Position numbers and translations under genes: made by a program
In this document: positions 32,820 through 40,881 of the stretch, piece after piece
Layout of the letters: the number at the start of each line of letters is the position of its first letter
Position numbering within the stretch: the stretch's first letter is position 1
Notes under the pieces: generated by a model
What the model saw: the letters and a program-made list of their open reading frames with translations, nothing else
Told to the model about the DNA's origin: nothing
Database searches by the model: none
Source of the DNA: Nitrososphaerota archaeon
GTDB taxonomy: Archaea; Thermoproteota; Nitrososphaeria; Nitrososphaerales; JAAOZN01
DNA length: 46,382 bases
Assembly: GCA_011605775.1 (NCBI GenBank)
Contig: JAAOZN010000007.1
Coordinates: 1 to 46,382 of the forward strand
Direction of reading: 5' to 3'

Positions 32820-34079
32820 GTGGAGAGTGGAATAGGAACGACCGTTTCGGGCAAGATTTATCGCCTACATAAGCAGCACCTAAGCGGGTTGCTTAGCGAT
32901 CTGGACTCTAAGATGGAGGAAAGAGGCTTAGATGGTATCTTAGCGTTAGGCGACTCTACATCAAACAACCCTGAGCTACTCTACCTTGTAGGCTGCTCCC
33001 TACCAAGAGGAGGCTTTTACCTTAAGAGGAGGGGGCAAGACCCGATCTTAGTTGTAAGCGAAACAGACCTAGGCTCAGCCAGATCAAGTAGAGTTAAATA
33101 TGTTAAGAGCTTTGGTGAAGTGGGCTACTATAGGCTGCTGGAGAAGGATGCGAAGCGCGCTTACATCAACCTCGTCAAACAACTTGTGGTTGATGCTGGT
33201 CTCGAGGGGAAGATTGCCATTTATGGTAGAAATAGGCCGAATATAATCTTACAGGTATCTTCTGCGTTAAAGCGGATGGGCTTGAGTGTTGTTGAGGAGG
33301 ACTCGCCAACGCTCCTAGAGGAGGTTATGATGACGAAAGATGACCGAGAAATCGAAGCTATTAAGCGAGTTGGCGTAGCAGCCTGCAAGATAGTGAAAGA
33401 GATCCTAGAGCATCTAGCATCCTGCAGAGTAGGGGATAGACTTCTTTACAAGGGAGAGGAGTTGAGAGTTGGGCACATCAAACGATTAGTTCGGGTGCTC
33501 TTGGCTGAAAAAAACCTTAAACCCTTAGATGAGATGATCTTTGCACCAGCCCCAGAATCCAGCGACCCACACTACTCAGGCATAGATTCCGAGCCGATTA
33601 GAGTTGGGCAGCCCATAGTCTTCGACCTCTTCCCACAGGGCAGCGAAGGATACTGCTTCGATCTAACCAGAACAATATCCATAGGCTCGCCTACACCAGA
33701 GTTTAGGGAGATGTTTGAGGCTGTACTTGAAGCGCAGCTGACCGTTTTAGAGCGTTTGAGGAGCGGTATGCTTGCTAAAGAAGCTATGGAGGCTGCTTGC
33801 GAAGTCTTTGAGAAGAAGGGTTACGACACACCCAGAACAAACCCCAAATTAACCAAAGGCTTTACACACAGCCTAGGGCACGGCATAGGTCTGACTATAG
33901 GTGAAAGACCCTATCTTTCACTCTACTCACAAGAAAGAATTGTTGATAGGCAGGTCTTCACAGTAGAGCCCGGGCTATATGATGCTAAGCTTGGTGGCGT
34001 TAGGTTAGAAGATGTAATTGTTATGGAGGGTGGTGCTGCTAAAAACCTTACCGATCTTGAGAAGATGCTTGTGTATTAG
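32820..34079 (+). CDS. M24-family metallopeptidase (Xaa-Pro dipeptidase-like)
   Basis: Pita-bread peptidases cleave X-Pro bonds with a two-metal centre. The N-terminal creatinase-like domain (about 1-170) is followed by the catalytic domain with metal ligands in VFDLFPQ, CFDLTRT, SLGHGIGL, TVEPGLYD and VRLEDV, all five present in order. No signal peptide, so cytosolic. I favour GTG 32820; an in-frame TTG at 32787 would add 11 residues but lies within the shared promoter region with the divergent metalloprotease gene. Substrate specificity is inferred only from the family. Confidence 0.87.
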   Translation: MESGIGTTVSGKIYRLHKQHLSGLLSDLDSKMEERGLDGILALGDSTSNNPELLYLVGCSLPRGGFYLKRRGQDPILVVSETDLGSARSSRVKYVKSFGEVGYYRLLEKDAKRAYINLVKQLVVDAGLEGKIAIYGRNRPNIILQVSSALKRMGLSVVEEDSPTLLEEVMMTKDDREIEAIKRVGVAACKIVKEILEHLASCRVGDRLLYKGEELRVGHIKRLVRVLLAEKNLKPLDEMIFAPAPESSDPHYSGIDSEPIRVGQPIVFDLFPQGSEGYCFDLTRTISIGSPTPEFREMFEAVLEAQLTVLERLRSGMLAKEAMEAACEVFEKKGYDTPRTNPKLTKGFTHSLGHGIGLTIGERPYLSLYSQERIVDRQVFTVEPGLYDAKLGGVRLEDVIVMEGGAAKNLTDLEKMLVY

Positions 34080-35110
34080 CGTAGCCGCTGCAAGATCGTT
34101 TCAGCTTCGGCGACTTTCATCCTTGCCGCGATGTAGTCACCCTTCTCTAGAAGGGCTGTAGCTTGTTTCGCAAGTTTAGATGCCTCCTGCAACATCCTCT
34201 CCTCCCTGTCTACATTCACACCCTTCGCTTTGATGTCGTTGAGCTGTCTTCTTATCTTCTGGATCTCCTCGCCCAGACTCTTAACTTCCTCGCTGAGGTT
34301 CTTCTTCATCTGCTTCATAACCTCATTTATCTGCTTCACCGCCTCACCTAACTTCCCGGCTTGTATCTGGCGTCTGGACGCGTTCAGCCCCTCTATCTGC
34401 TCTTTAAACCCACCTTTAGCACCTTCTGCGCCAAAGAGCCTACCTAGGGTCTTGTTCACATAATCTTCAGCCAACTTGGCTTTCTCCTTCGCATACGCTT
34501 GGTTTAAGTTACTTACCAAGTGACCGAGCATACTCTTGGCTTCAGCGACCCTTCTACCCGCACCTAAAGCATCGCCTTTAGCCGATAGAGATTTCGCCTC
34601 ATCGACTAACTGCGAAACAGCAGCGAGCTTCTCAGCCAAATTAGAGATATTGTAACCTTTCGCCGCAGCCGAATTTGTCATGTTCTTTATGTTAGTTAGC
34701 AAAGCGCTCATTCTTAGGGTTGAGTGTGAAGCAGCCACTATCTGCTCTTCTTCGCTCTCTTTGATCTCGGCCGCTACGCTCTTCACTATGCTAAGCGCTT
34801 TCAGCGAGTTGTTTAAGGCGTCTTGATATGCTCCTTCGTTAAATGCTTTTTGCGCCTTTTCTGCTAATGTTTCAGCTTCTTTTAGGCGGATCTTTAGAGC
34901 TTCGTATGCTTGGTCGCCCTCTCCCCCCTTCAGTACCGTTTGTAGGTTTGTGATCGCTTTATCAAGAATTTGGTTTAGGGCGTAGGCTGAACCCTTAACT
35001 CCTCCAGCATCCGCTTCTGTTAATGTGATCTGGGGAACGGTTAGAGCTGCGAGTAGTATGAGGGCTGCTAGAGTAGCCGCCTTAACCACCATCATCCACT
35101 TTGCCCCCAC
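34076..35110 (-). CDS. Secreted helical coiled-coil protein
   Basis: The 344-residue product starts with a signal peptide or anchor (hydrophobic stretch about 10-28). The rest is almost wholly alpha-helical with Ala/Lys/Glu-rich heptads and repeats of the type KGDYIAARMKVAEAE and EGAYQDALNNSLKAL, reminiscent of TPR-like pairs. No enzyme motif is visible. It lies 24 nt downstream of a membrane winged-helix gene on the same strand, so the two are probably co-expressed. It may be a cell-surface spacer or binding protein; function unknown. Confidence 0.65.
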   Translation of the reverse strand: MGAKWMMVVKAATLAALILLAALTVPQITLTEADAGGVKGSAYALNQILDKAITNLQTVLKGGEGDQAYEALKIRLKEAETLAEKAQKAFNEGAYQDALNNSLKALSIVKSVAAEIKESEEEQIVAASHSTLRMSALLTNIKNMTNSAAAKGYNISNLAEKLAAVSQLVDEAKSLSAKGDALGAGRRVAEAKSMLGHLVSNLNQAYAKEKAKLAEDYVNKTLGRLFGAEGAKGGFKEQIEGLNASRRQIQAGKLGEAVKQINEVMKQMKKNLSEEVKSLGEEIQKIRRQLNDIKAKGVNVDREERMLQEASKLAKQATALLEKGDYIAARMKVAEAETILQRLR

Positions 35111-35134
35111 CTTCTATAGACACTGGTCTCGATT

Positions 35135-36088
35135 TTAGGGATTCTGAGGAACATCCGTTCCACCCCCGATTTCAGACTCACTTCTTATATACACGAGGTT
35201 CTGCCCACCAACCTTCTTCACACCCACCAGCCCCTCGCGTTGGAGCCTTCTGACCGTCCTCCACATCGAGGTCTTAGGTAAGTTGAAGCGGCTTCTGAGC
35301 TCAGCCTCAAAAGCCTCGCCTCCAACCTCAGCCAGAAACCTCAACACCTCCTTATCATCGGGTCTCAAATCTGGTTTAGATGCAAGAATCTTCTCCACAT
35401 CTATGACGCGCTTCTCCTTCACATATAACTTGGCAGCAAGCCTCCTCCTTCTCAAAGTAATCCAAGTAACAGCCCCGCCAACAAACACAACGCCAGCTGC
35501 AAGAGCAGAGTAGCTTAACCATCCCCACCATCCTACTTCACTTTGCTGTGTAGTTGTGGGTTTGGTCGGTGTGACGATGTAGTTTAGGGTCAGCCCCCCT
35601 CTGTCGAACACAATTGTTAAGGTTTCTCCTTCGCTGCTGATGCTGAGAGGCGCCTTATTTAAACCAACGACGGTAAGCTCTTTTGGCAGCTTAACCGTGA
35701 TATCTACTGGAGCGTCTATTGTGAAGGTCCAGAGCCTACCAGTTTTGTTGGTTAGGTCTTGTGTGAAGTATGATATCTTTATGTCTGTCAGACCTAAGGT
35801 ATCGACTTCGAGACCGTTTTGTGTGGTGTTGTAGTCGAGGATAAGCCCATCACCGCCCGTGACGATCAAATCTTCAAATCTTCCACCGAAGAGTGTTAAG
35901 TTGATTGAGGGTAAGAGGGGGTTAGCCTCAACTTCATACTCGACCCAAACGTATCCATCAGCGTAGATTGTGGTTGTTAGACGCTTAGGTTCGTAGGTAG
36001 TTGGGACAGCTTGCACCATAGGTGTAAAGAGTAGTAAAGCTAAAGTCGCTGCGAGTAGAGTGGTTTTTGCGCCCGACTCAGACACCAC
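35135..36088 (-). CDS. Membrane protein with external beta domain and cytoplasmic winged helix
   Basis: The 317-residue product has a signal peptide (1-27), a beta-rich domain predicted outside (30-180), one transmembrane helix (about 187-210) followed by RRRR, and a cytoplasmic winged-helix DNA-binding domain (about 238-303: VLRFLAEVGGEAFEAELRSRFNLPKTSMWRTVRRL in outline). The positive-inside rule puts the winged helix in the cytosol. It looks like a one-component sensor-regulator that reads an external or membrane signal and acts directly on DNA. It probably heads an operon with the secreted coiled-coil protein. Confidence 0.75.
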   Translation of the reverse strand: MVSESGAKTTLLAATLALLLFTPMVQAVPTTYEPKRLTTTIYADGYVWVEYEVEANPLLPSINLTLFGGRFEDLIVTGGDGLILDYNTTQNGLEVDTLGLTDIKISYFTQDLTNKTGRLWTFTIDAPVDITVKLPKELTVVGLNKAPLSISSEGETLTIVFDRGGLTLNYIVTPTKPTTTQQSEVGWWGWLSYSALAAGVVFVGGAVTWITLRRRRLAAKLYVKEKRVIDVEKILASKPDLRPDDKEVLRFLAEVGGEAFEAELRSRFNLPKTSMWRTVRRLQREGLVGVKKVGGQNLVYIRSESEIGGGTDVPQNP

Positions 36089-36154
36089 CCTTGAAGCACG
36101 CTTTTATCTTAGCACTCATAAACGATTTCTATCACCCTTAATTAAGGTATTGGT

Positions 36155-36586
36155 GTGAGTGAAGTAAGGTATCGTATGCTTGAGCATATGACTGACGCGT
36201 ACGTAGAGGCCTATGGGAGAGATTTAAGCGAAGCGTACGCAAACGCAGCATACGCGCTTACAGACACTATCATCGATATAGAGAATGTGAAACCTGAATT
36301 GAGGAAGGTGATTGAGGTAAGGGGTTTTGATCTCATAAACCTACTCTACAACTGGTTAGAGGCTATATTGTTGGAGATGCAGGTTGAGCAAAACGTTTAC
36401 AGAGAGTTTTCAACACAGGTTTCAAAAGAGGACGACTCATGGCTGATTCGAGCCGAATGTTTTGGCGAAAGATTCGTTGCTGAGAAGCACCGACCAAAGG
36501 TTGAGGTGAAGGCTGTAACCTACCATCTTATGGAAGTAGTTGAGGAAGGAAACCGATATGTGCTGCGTTTTCTCCTTGATCTCTAG
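36155..36586 (+). CDS. Archease
   Basis: Archease speeds RtcB, the RNA ligase that joins tRNA halves after intron removal. The 143-residue product has YRMLEHMTDAYVEAYGRDLSEAYANAAYALTDTI, LLYNWLEAILLEM and the conserved end KAVTYHLMEVVEEGNRYVLRFLLDL, with the metal-binding Asp and His. Start GTG 36155. In this organism, whose tRNAs bear several introns, a ligation helper fits well. rtcB itself is not in the window. Confidence 0.95.
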   Translation: MSEVRYRMLEHMTDAYVEAYGRDLSEAYANAAYALTDTIIDIENVKPELRKVIEVRGFDLINLLYNWLEAILLEMQVEQNVYREFSTQVSKEDDSWLIRAECFGERFVAEKHRPKVEVKAVTYHLMEVVEEGNRYVLRFLLDL

Positions 36587-36600
36587 CAGAGGTGGTTGGG

Positions 36601-37155
36601 ATGGAGATTGTTGTAGCGTTATCTGGTAAGGGTCTTCTAATCGGTATTAGGCTTCTGAAGGCTCTAAAAAGCCTTGGTGTAAAGAGTCATTTGGTGTTAG
36701 ATGAGTATAGTGAGTATGAGATTTTTGCAGAAACGGGCTTAAGAAGGTCGGCTGTTCTTGCGTTAGCTGACCACACTTATGATAACAGAGATTTTACAGC
36801 GCGGATAGCAAGCGGCTCCTATAAGGTTGAAGGGATGGTAATAGCGCCCTGCAGCCTTAAGCGGGTCGCTGATTTGGCACAAGGTTACGCTTCAGACTTA
36901 ATCGGTCGGGCTGCTGATGTTACGCTTAAGGAAGGAAGAGACCTAGTCATCTCACCTACTGAAACACCGCTCTCTGAAGGTGATATAAGGAACCTTATTA
37001 CGCTCGCAGAGGCTGGTGCTACGATCCTACCAGCCACTCCATTATTCTACACCGGTGTAGAAGATTTGAATGAAGCGATAGACCAGCTCGTCGGTAGAAT
37101 GCTCGATAGGTTCAAGATCACCCACAACCTCTACAAGCCTTGGGGTGTGAGTTAA
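36601..37155 (+). CDS. ubiX: UbiX-type flavin prenyltransferase
   Basis: UbiX makes prenylated FMN, the cofactor of UbiD decarboxylases. The product of about 184 residues shows IVVALSGKGLLIGIRLLKAL (the usual TGASG is changed to LSGKG), MVIAPCSLKRVADLAQGYASDLIGRAADVTLKEGRDLVISPTETPLS and ATILPATPLFYTG, which cover the FMN and prenyl phosphate sites. ATG 36601 has GAGGTGGT five bases upstream; GTG 36592 is an alternative. It follows archease by 14 nt and precedes the LLM gene by 1 nt. Confidence 0.87.
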   Translation: MEIVVALSGKGLLIGIRLLKALKSLGVKSHLVLDEYSEYEIFAETGLRRSAVLALADHTYDNRDFTARIASGSYKVEGMVIAPCSLKRVADLAQGYASDLIGRAADVTLKEGRDLVISPTETPLSEGDIRNLITLAEAGATILPATPLFYTGVEDLNEAIDQLVGRMLDRFKITHNLYKPWGVS

Positions 37156-37156
37156 G

Positions 37157-38043
37157 TTGGTTAAGTTCGGCGTCATCTTACCGCAAGACGGGAAGACCTA
37201 CAAAGAGATCGTTGAAACAGCGAAGGCTGCTGAAGATCTTGGTTTCAACTCCTTCTGGCTCTTCGACCACTTTATGCCCTTCTTCGTCGGCAAGAAGAAA
37301 GATTATCTCGAGGCTTGGACGACCCTCTCATCCCTAGCGGCGGAGACGAGCAGCATAAGGCTAGGCACATTAGTCACTTGCGTCTCATATAGGAACCCAG
37401 CGCTCCTAGCTAAGATCTCCTCCACCATAGATGTGCTCTCAGGGGGAGGCTTGAATTCGGGATAGGTGCGGGTTGGTATAGTGCTGAATACGAAGCATAT
37501 GGCTACCCCTTCCCGAGGGCTGGTGTAAGGTTAGCGCAGCTCAAGGAAGCCATAAGTATAATTAAGGGTATGTGGACGCATCCACAATTCACGTTTGAGG
37601 GAAGGTATTACACGGTTAGAGATGCTGTATGTGAGCCCAAGCCTCTACAGACCCCGCACCCCCCAGTACTTATAGGTGGAAGTAGACCGAAGATGCTCCA
37701 GCTTATGGCTGAAGAGGCTGATATCGCCAACTTCGGTTATAGGGTCTTCGGGTTAAGAAAGGCAGCATCCACACTCGATACGTTATGTAAGAAGGTGGGG
37801 CGTGCACCATCAGATCTGGTGAAATCGTATACTGGTGTATGTTTTGTCACAAAAGGTCTGCTTAAGGTCTTTCTGAACACACCCCACCTTGATGTGGTTG
37901 TAGCAGGCTCTCCTACACGATGTGCTGATAAGATTGACAGGCTTCTTATGTTGGGCTTCACATACTTCATCTTACAGTTTATTGGTAGAGATAGGCTTAA
38001 GGGTATGGAGGTTTTCGCTAAAGAGGTTATACCTGTCTTCTGA
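37157..38043 (+). pseudogene. LLM-class (F420/flavin-dependent) oxidoreductase with a frame break
   Basis: This is a luciferase-like TIM-barrel oxidoreductase, often F420-dependent in archaea. The first part (37157-37465) carries the barrel start VKFGVILPQ and NSFWLFDHFMPF, and ends in DVLSGGGLNSG. The rest (reading on in another frame from about 37447, with GIGAGWYSAEYEAYGYPFPR and MWTHPQFTFEGRYYTV) is complete to VIPVF. One base missing from the G5 run at 37442-37446 restores SGGRLEFGIGAGW, the expected family sequence. A sequencing error is the simplest explanation; a real mutation is possible. The end overlaps the convergent nep1 by 17 nt. Confidence 0.85.
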
Positions 38044-38656
38044 GCCTCTCATAATCATATATCACTCTCGCCAACACCGTATGTGTTTCAAGCGGCATTT
38101 CATGGATAGCAACCATCACATTAAATTTCTTTACAACATCTGGCGAAAATCCTCCTCGTGGGAAGCCCCCAACCACAAACACGGTATTATTCTTCACATA
38201 CTTGCTCACCCATTCCTCTGGCTTCATCAAGTTGCCTCTGCGGCTGAAGCCTATAACCGATTCAGCACCAATCTGATCGATCAAATCATCAACCTTCGTC
38301 TCTCTGACTCTCAGCAGCTCCTCTTTATGACCGCTCAGCACCTTCTCCATCAAACCTTGGAATCTAAAGTAGGTTTTCGGTAGCCTAGTCTTCTCTGCAA
38401 CCTCTATAACGAGGTTGGCGTAAGTATGTATGTAGAGTTTTGCCTCACCCATGAGATAGGCTGGTGTCCCCGTGACCGCTAAGACCGCTTGGTGGACTAG
38501 GTCCGGACGCCCCCTTCTCAAGCCGTCTTTAAGCTTCAGCATGGCAGTATGGTGTAGGCTGCGGTCCAGCAATATCTGGCCTAGGGTGCTTCCCCTTACT
38601 CTTAGCAGAAGCCAAGATGCTCCTTTCGCTCCATAGCTGCTGAGGTACAAGCTCAA
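38027..38656 (-). CDS. nep1: 16S rRNA pseudouridine N1-methyltransferase Nep1
   Basis: Nep1/Emg1 is a SPOUT methyltransferase acting on a conserved pseudouridine in 16S rRNA and helping small-subunit assembly. The 209-residue product shows LLDRSLHHTAMLKLKDGLRRGRPDLVH, GTPAYLMGEAKLYIHTYANLVIEV, PKTYFRFQGLMEKVL and a SPOUT knot region VFVVGGFPRGGFS. Length is typical. The ribosomal and RNase P genes beside it (opposite strand) match the usual archaeal neighbourhood. Confidence 0.95.
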   Translation of the reverse strand: MSLYLSSYGAKGASWLLLRVRGSTLGQILLDRSLHHTAMLKLKDGLRRGRPDLVHQAVLAVTGTPAYLMGEAKLYIHTYANLVIEVAEKTRLPKTYFRFQGLMEKVLSGHKEELLRVRETKVDDLIDQIGAESVIGFSRRGNLMKPEEWVSKYVKNNTVFVVGGFPRGGFSPDVVKKFNVMVAIHEMPLETHTVLARVIYDYERLRRQV

Positions 38657-38742
38657 GAGCCGATTCTGCGAGAATTATGTGAAGCACATATATCAATTGG
38701 TTTAGAACGGTTTAAAAACTTACACCTTGCGATAAACCAGCG

Positions 38743-39048
38743 TTGAAGCCGCCGAGACGCCTGTTAGCCGATCTAGCTAGACAGAGGATTGAAAGAATTT
38801 TACTGGTAGCTTTAGAGGTAGCTAAAACAGATTACGAGCTCGCAAAGAAGGAGGCTGCGTTGGCTCGGCGAATAGCCTTAAAGTACAATGTACGCTTACC
38901 CTTTTCTCTTAAAAGATTCTTCTGCCACGGCTGCAAGCAGCTTATCATACCTGGATTAAACTGCAGAGTTAGGCTCTCACGTAGAGCACACATCTTGAGG
39001 GTGACCTGTTTGATGTGCGGGCACACTTATAGACGCCCTTTAGGGTAG
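38743..39048 (+). CDS. rnp4: RNase P protein component 4 (Rpp21/Rpr2)
   Basis: This zinc-ribbon subunit of archaeal RNase P processes tRNA 5' ends. The 101-residue product has a helical N-terminus (ADLARQRIERILLVALEVAK) and a zinc ribbon with FFCHGCKQLIIPGLNCRVR and CLMCGHTYRRPLG, i.e. two C-X2-C pairs. Start TTG 38743. The next gene is S19e, the common archaeal order. Confidence 0.92.
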   Translation: MKPPRRLLADLARQRIERILLVALEVAKTDYELAKKEAALARRIALKYNVRLPFSLKRFFCHGCKQLIIPGLNCRVRLSRRAHILRVTCLMCGHTYRRPLG

Positions 39049-39094
39049 AGATATATAGGGCTTATAAGTTGGGTTAGGTTAAGCTGATAAGGGG

Positions 39095-39550
39095 ATGCCG
39101 ACCGTCTACGACGTGCCACAAGATCTACTCATAAAAAGACTTGCTGAGTACCTTAGGCGACTTCCTCAAGTTGCACCACCGATGTGGGCTTATATGGTTA
39201 AGACTGGTTCACACGCCGAGCGCCCACCAGCAGATAGAGAGTGGTGGTATACAAGGGCTGCATCTATACTCAGGAAACTCTACCTACATGGACCTCTTGG
39301 TCTAAGCGATCTCGAGTCTATGTATGGGGGTAGAAAGAGTGTAGGTTATTCGCTAGCGCATCATAGGGACGGAGGAGGCTCTAACATCAGACGTATCCTA
39401 CAGCAGCTGGAGTCTGCCGGATTAGTAGCCAAAGAAGGTAAGAAAGGTAGGGTCTTGACGAACAAGGGTCGCAGCCTTCTTGATAGGCTTAGTGGTGAAA
39501 TATTTAAGGAGCTGGTTAAAGTAAACCCTGAGCTGGCAAAATATGGTTGA
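39095..39550 (+). CDS. rps19e: 30S ribosomal protein S19e
   Basis: This is an archaeal/eukaryotic small-subunit head protein. The 151-residue product has MPTVYDVPQDLLIKRLAEYL, the diagnostic WYTRAASILRKLYLHGPLGLSDLESMYGGRK and the winged helix end IRRILQQLESAGLVAKEGKKGRVLTNKGRSLLD. A TATA-like GCTTATAAG about 28 nt upstream suggests a short or absent leader. It overlaps the PDCD5 gene by 8 nt. Confidence 0.97.
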   Translation: MPTVYDVPQDLLIKRLAEYLRRLPQVAPPMWAYMVKTGSHAERPPADREWWYTRAASILRKLYLHGPLGLSDLESMYGGRKSVGYSLAHHRDGGGSNIRRILQQLESAGLVAKEGKKGRVLTNKGRSLLDRLSGEIFKELVKVNPELAKYG

Positions 39551-39833
39551 GGTGGCTGAGATGGCTTCTGAAACACAGGATAGGCAGATGCGTGAAGAGC
39601 AGCAGAGAGCCATCAGAGAATCCATACTTAGAATAATCTTCACCTCAGAAGCGCGTGAACGCCTCGCAAACATAAGAATGGTCAGACCGGAGCTGGCGAA
39701 GCTAGTAGAGGATCGCTTTATACAGCTCGCCTCAGCCGGTAAACTTACACACCCCGTCACCGATGAGGAGCTTAAGCAGGTTTTAGCGAGCCTACAGCAG
39801 CCTAAGAGAGAGTTTAAGATAAGGTGGGCTTAG
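39543..39833 (+). CDS. PDCD5-type DNA-binding protein
   Basis: This small helical-bundle protein is conserved in archaea and eukaryotes and probably binds nucleic acid or ribosome components. The 96-residue product includes ILRIIFTSEARERLANIRMVRPELAKLVEDRFIQLASAGKL and ends PKREFKIRW, all standard. It sits between S19e (8-nt overlap) and L39e (no gap), as in most archaea. The N-terminus may start at a later ATG (39561). Confidence 0.93.
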   Translation: MVEVAEMASETQDRQMREEQQRAIRESILRIIFTSEARERLANIRMVRPELAKLVEDRFIQLASAGKLTHPVTDEELKQVLASLQQPKREFKIRWA

Positions 39834-39992
39834 TTGAGTAGAAACAAGCCTTCTGGTTTAAAGATACGCCTCATCTCGAAACTGAAGGAGAACTACGCTG
39901 TGCCGACTTGGGTTATCGTTAAGACTAAACGCAGAGTAAGAACACACCCTGGGAGAAGGCATTGGCGTAGAAGTAGGCTTAAGGTCGGGTAG
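39834..39992 (+). CDS. rpl39e: 50S ribosomal protein L39e
   Basis: This is a very small, basic protein lining the peptide exit tunnel. It begins TTG 39834 directly after the PDCD5 stop and ends TAG 39992. The 52 residues include [20 protein letters not shown] and the arginine-rich tail [22 protein letters not shown], typical for L39e. L31e follows after 9 nt. Confidence 0.96.
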   Translation: MSRNKPSGLKIRLISKLKENYAVPTWVIVKTKRRVRTHPGRRHWRRSRLKVG

Positions 39993-40001
39993 TGAGAGGA
40001 T

Positions 40002-40277
40002 ATGAGTAAAGAAGATGATGTTGAGCTTGAGAGGATCTATACCGTAAACCTAAGGCGCCTCATCATAACCCCGCGATGGAGGAGAGCGGTAAGAGCGGTC
40101 AATATGTTGAAAGAGTTTGCGCAGAAGCATATGAAGGCTAGCGAAGTTAAGATAGATCAATCAGTTAACAATCTTATTTGGAGCAGAGGCATCGAAAGCC
40201 CTCCACGTAAGCTTACAGTCAAGATGGTGAAGGATAAGGATGGCGTAGTTACAATATCACTACCATCCGAAGATTAG
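40002..40277 (+). CDS. rpl31e: 50S ribosomal protein L31e
   Basis: This large-subunit protein lies near the exit tunnel. The 91-residue product has ERIYTVNLRRLIITPRWRRAVRAVNMLKEF and VDQSVNNLIWSRG-like residues, as in archaeal L31e. GAGAGGAT upstream of ATG 40002 is a ribosome-binding site. In many archaea aIF6 comes next; here the convergent ASCH-like gene overlaps by 4 nt. Confidence 0.96.
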   Translation: MSKEDDVELERIYTVNLRRLIITPRWRRAVRAVNMLKEFAQKHMKASEVKIDQSVNNLIWSRGIESPPRKLTVKMVKDKDGVVTISLPSED

Positions 40278-40792
40278 TCCACATGCCTAACTCGAAACCA
40301 GTTTCTGTAGATGGTAGCGCCCCTACCATACCATTTAGAAAGAAGCCTTCTTAATTCATCAGCCGTCTCCACCCCAGCTAGCTGCGCTTCTCTGTCGGTC
40401 AACTTATCTACGTCGACCACTTCATTTTTGTAGAATTCTATATACACCTCTGGCTCTTCGCCCTTAAACCTGTTCGAAACCACATAATATACTCCCGTTT
40501 TAGGCTTGTTCCGGTAAGTTACTTGCACCTCACCTAGTTTAATCTTCTCTATCAGAGGTTTTATGAACACGATCTTCTTAACCCTCTCACCTGCTTTTTC
40601 TGTGCCCACCCAGATCGACGGTAGTTGACGCTTTATTTCATCAGCAGCTTCCTCGAAGCTAAGTGAGCGGTCTACGAGCATATCCCAGTCGATCTTATCA
40701 AATATGTCTGGTTCACATAGATTCTCTTTCACCCATCTTTTAAAACTGCTCCAATTCTCATCGTCCTCAAGGTCGTCTCTGCTGTAGTTCAT
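40274..40792 (-). CDS. ASCH/PUA-like domain protein
   Basis: The 172-residue product has an acidic helical N-terminus (1-75) followed by an ASCH-like domain: FIKPLIEKIKLGEVQVTYRNKPKTGVYYVVSNRF and TDREAQLAGVETADELRRLLSKWYG match the usual pattern of beta-barrel, Lys/Thr-Arg motif and A-x-x-x-G helix. ASCH domains bind RNA or modified nucleosides. Its place beside ribosomal genes makes an RNA role plausible, but nothing in the sequence identifies the ligand. Confidence 0.65.
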   Translation of the reverse strand: MNYSRDDLEDDENWSSFKRWVKENLCEPDIFDKIDWDMLVDRSLSFEEAADEIKRQLPSIWVGTEKAGERVKKIVFIKPLIEKIKLGEVQVTYRNKPKTGVYYVVSNRFKGEEPEVYIEFYKNEVVDVDKLTDREAQLAGVETADELRRLLSKWYGRGATIYRNWFRVRHVD

Positions 40793-40881
40793 CTATCTTC
40801 ACTACCCTCTGAGTCTGTAGGGGAAAAATAAGGTCATTACTTCATTACAGTATTGGTTCCTGTATCGGTTTTAGAAACTCT

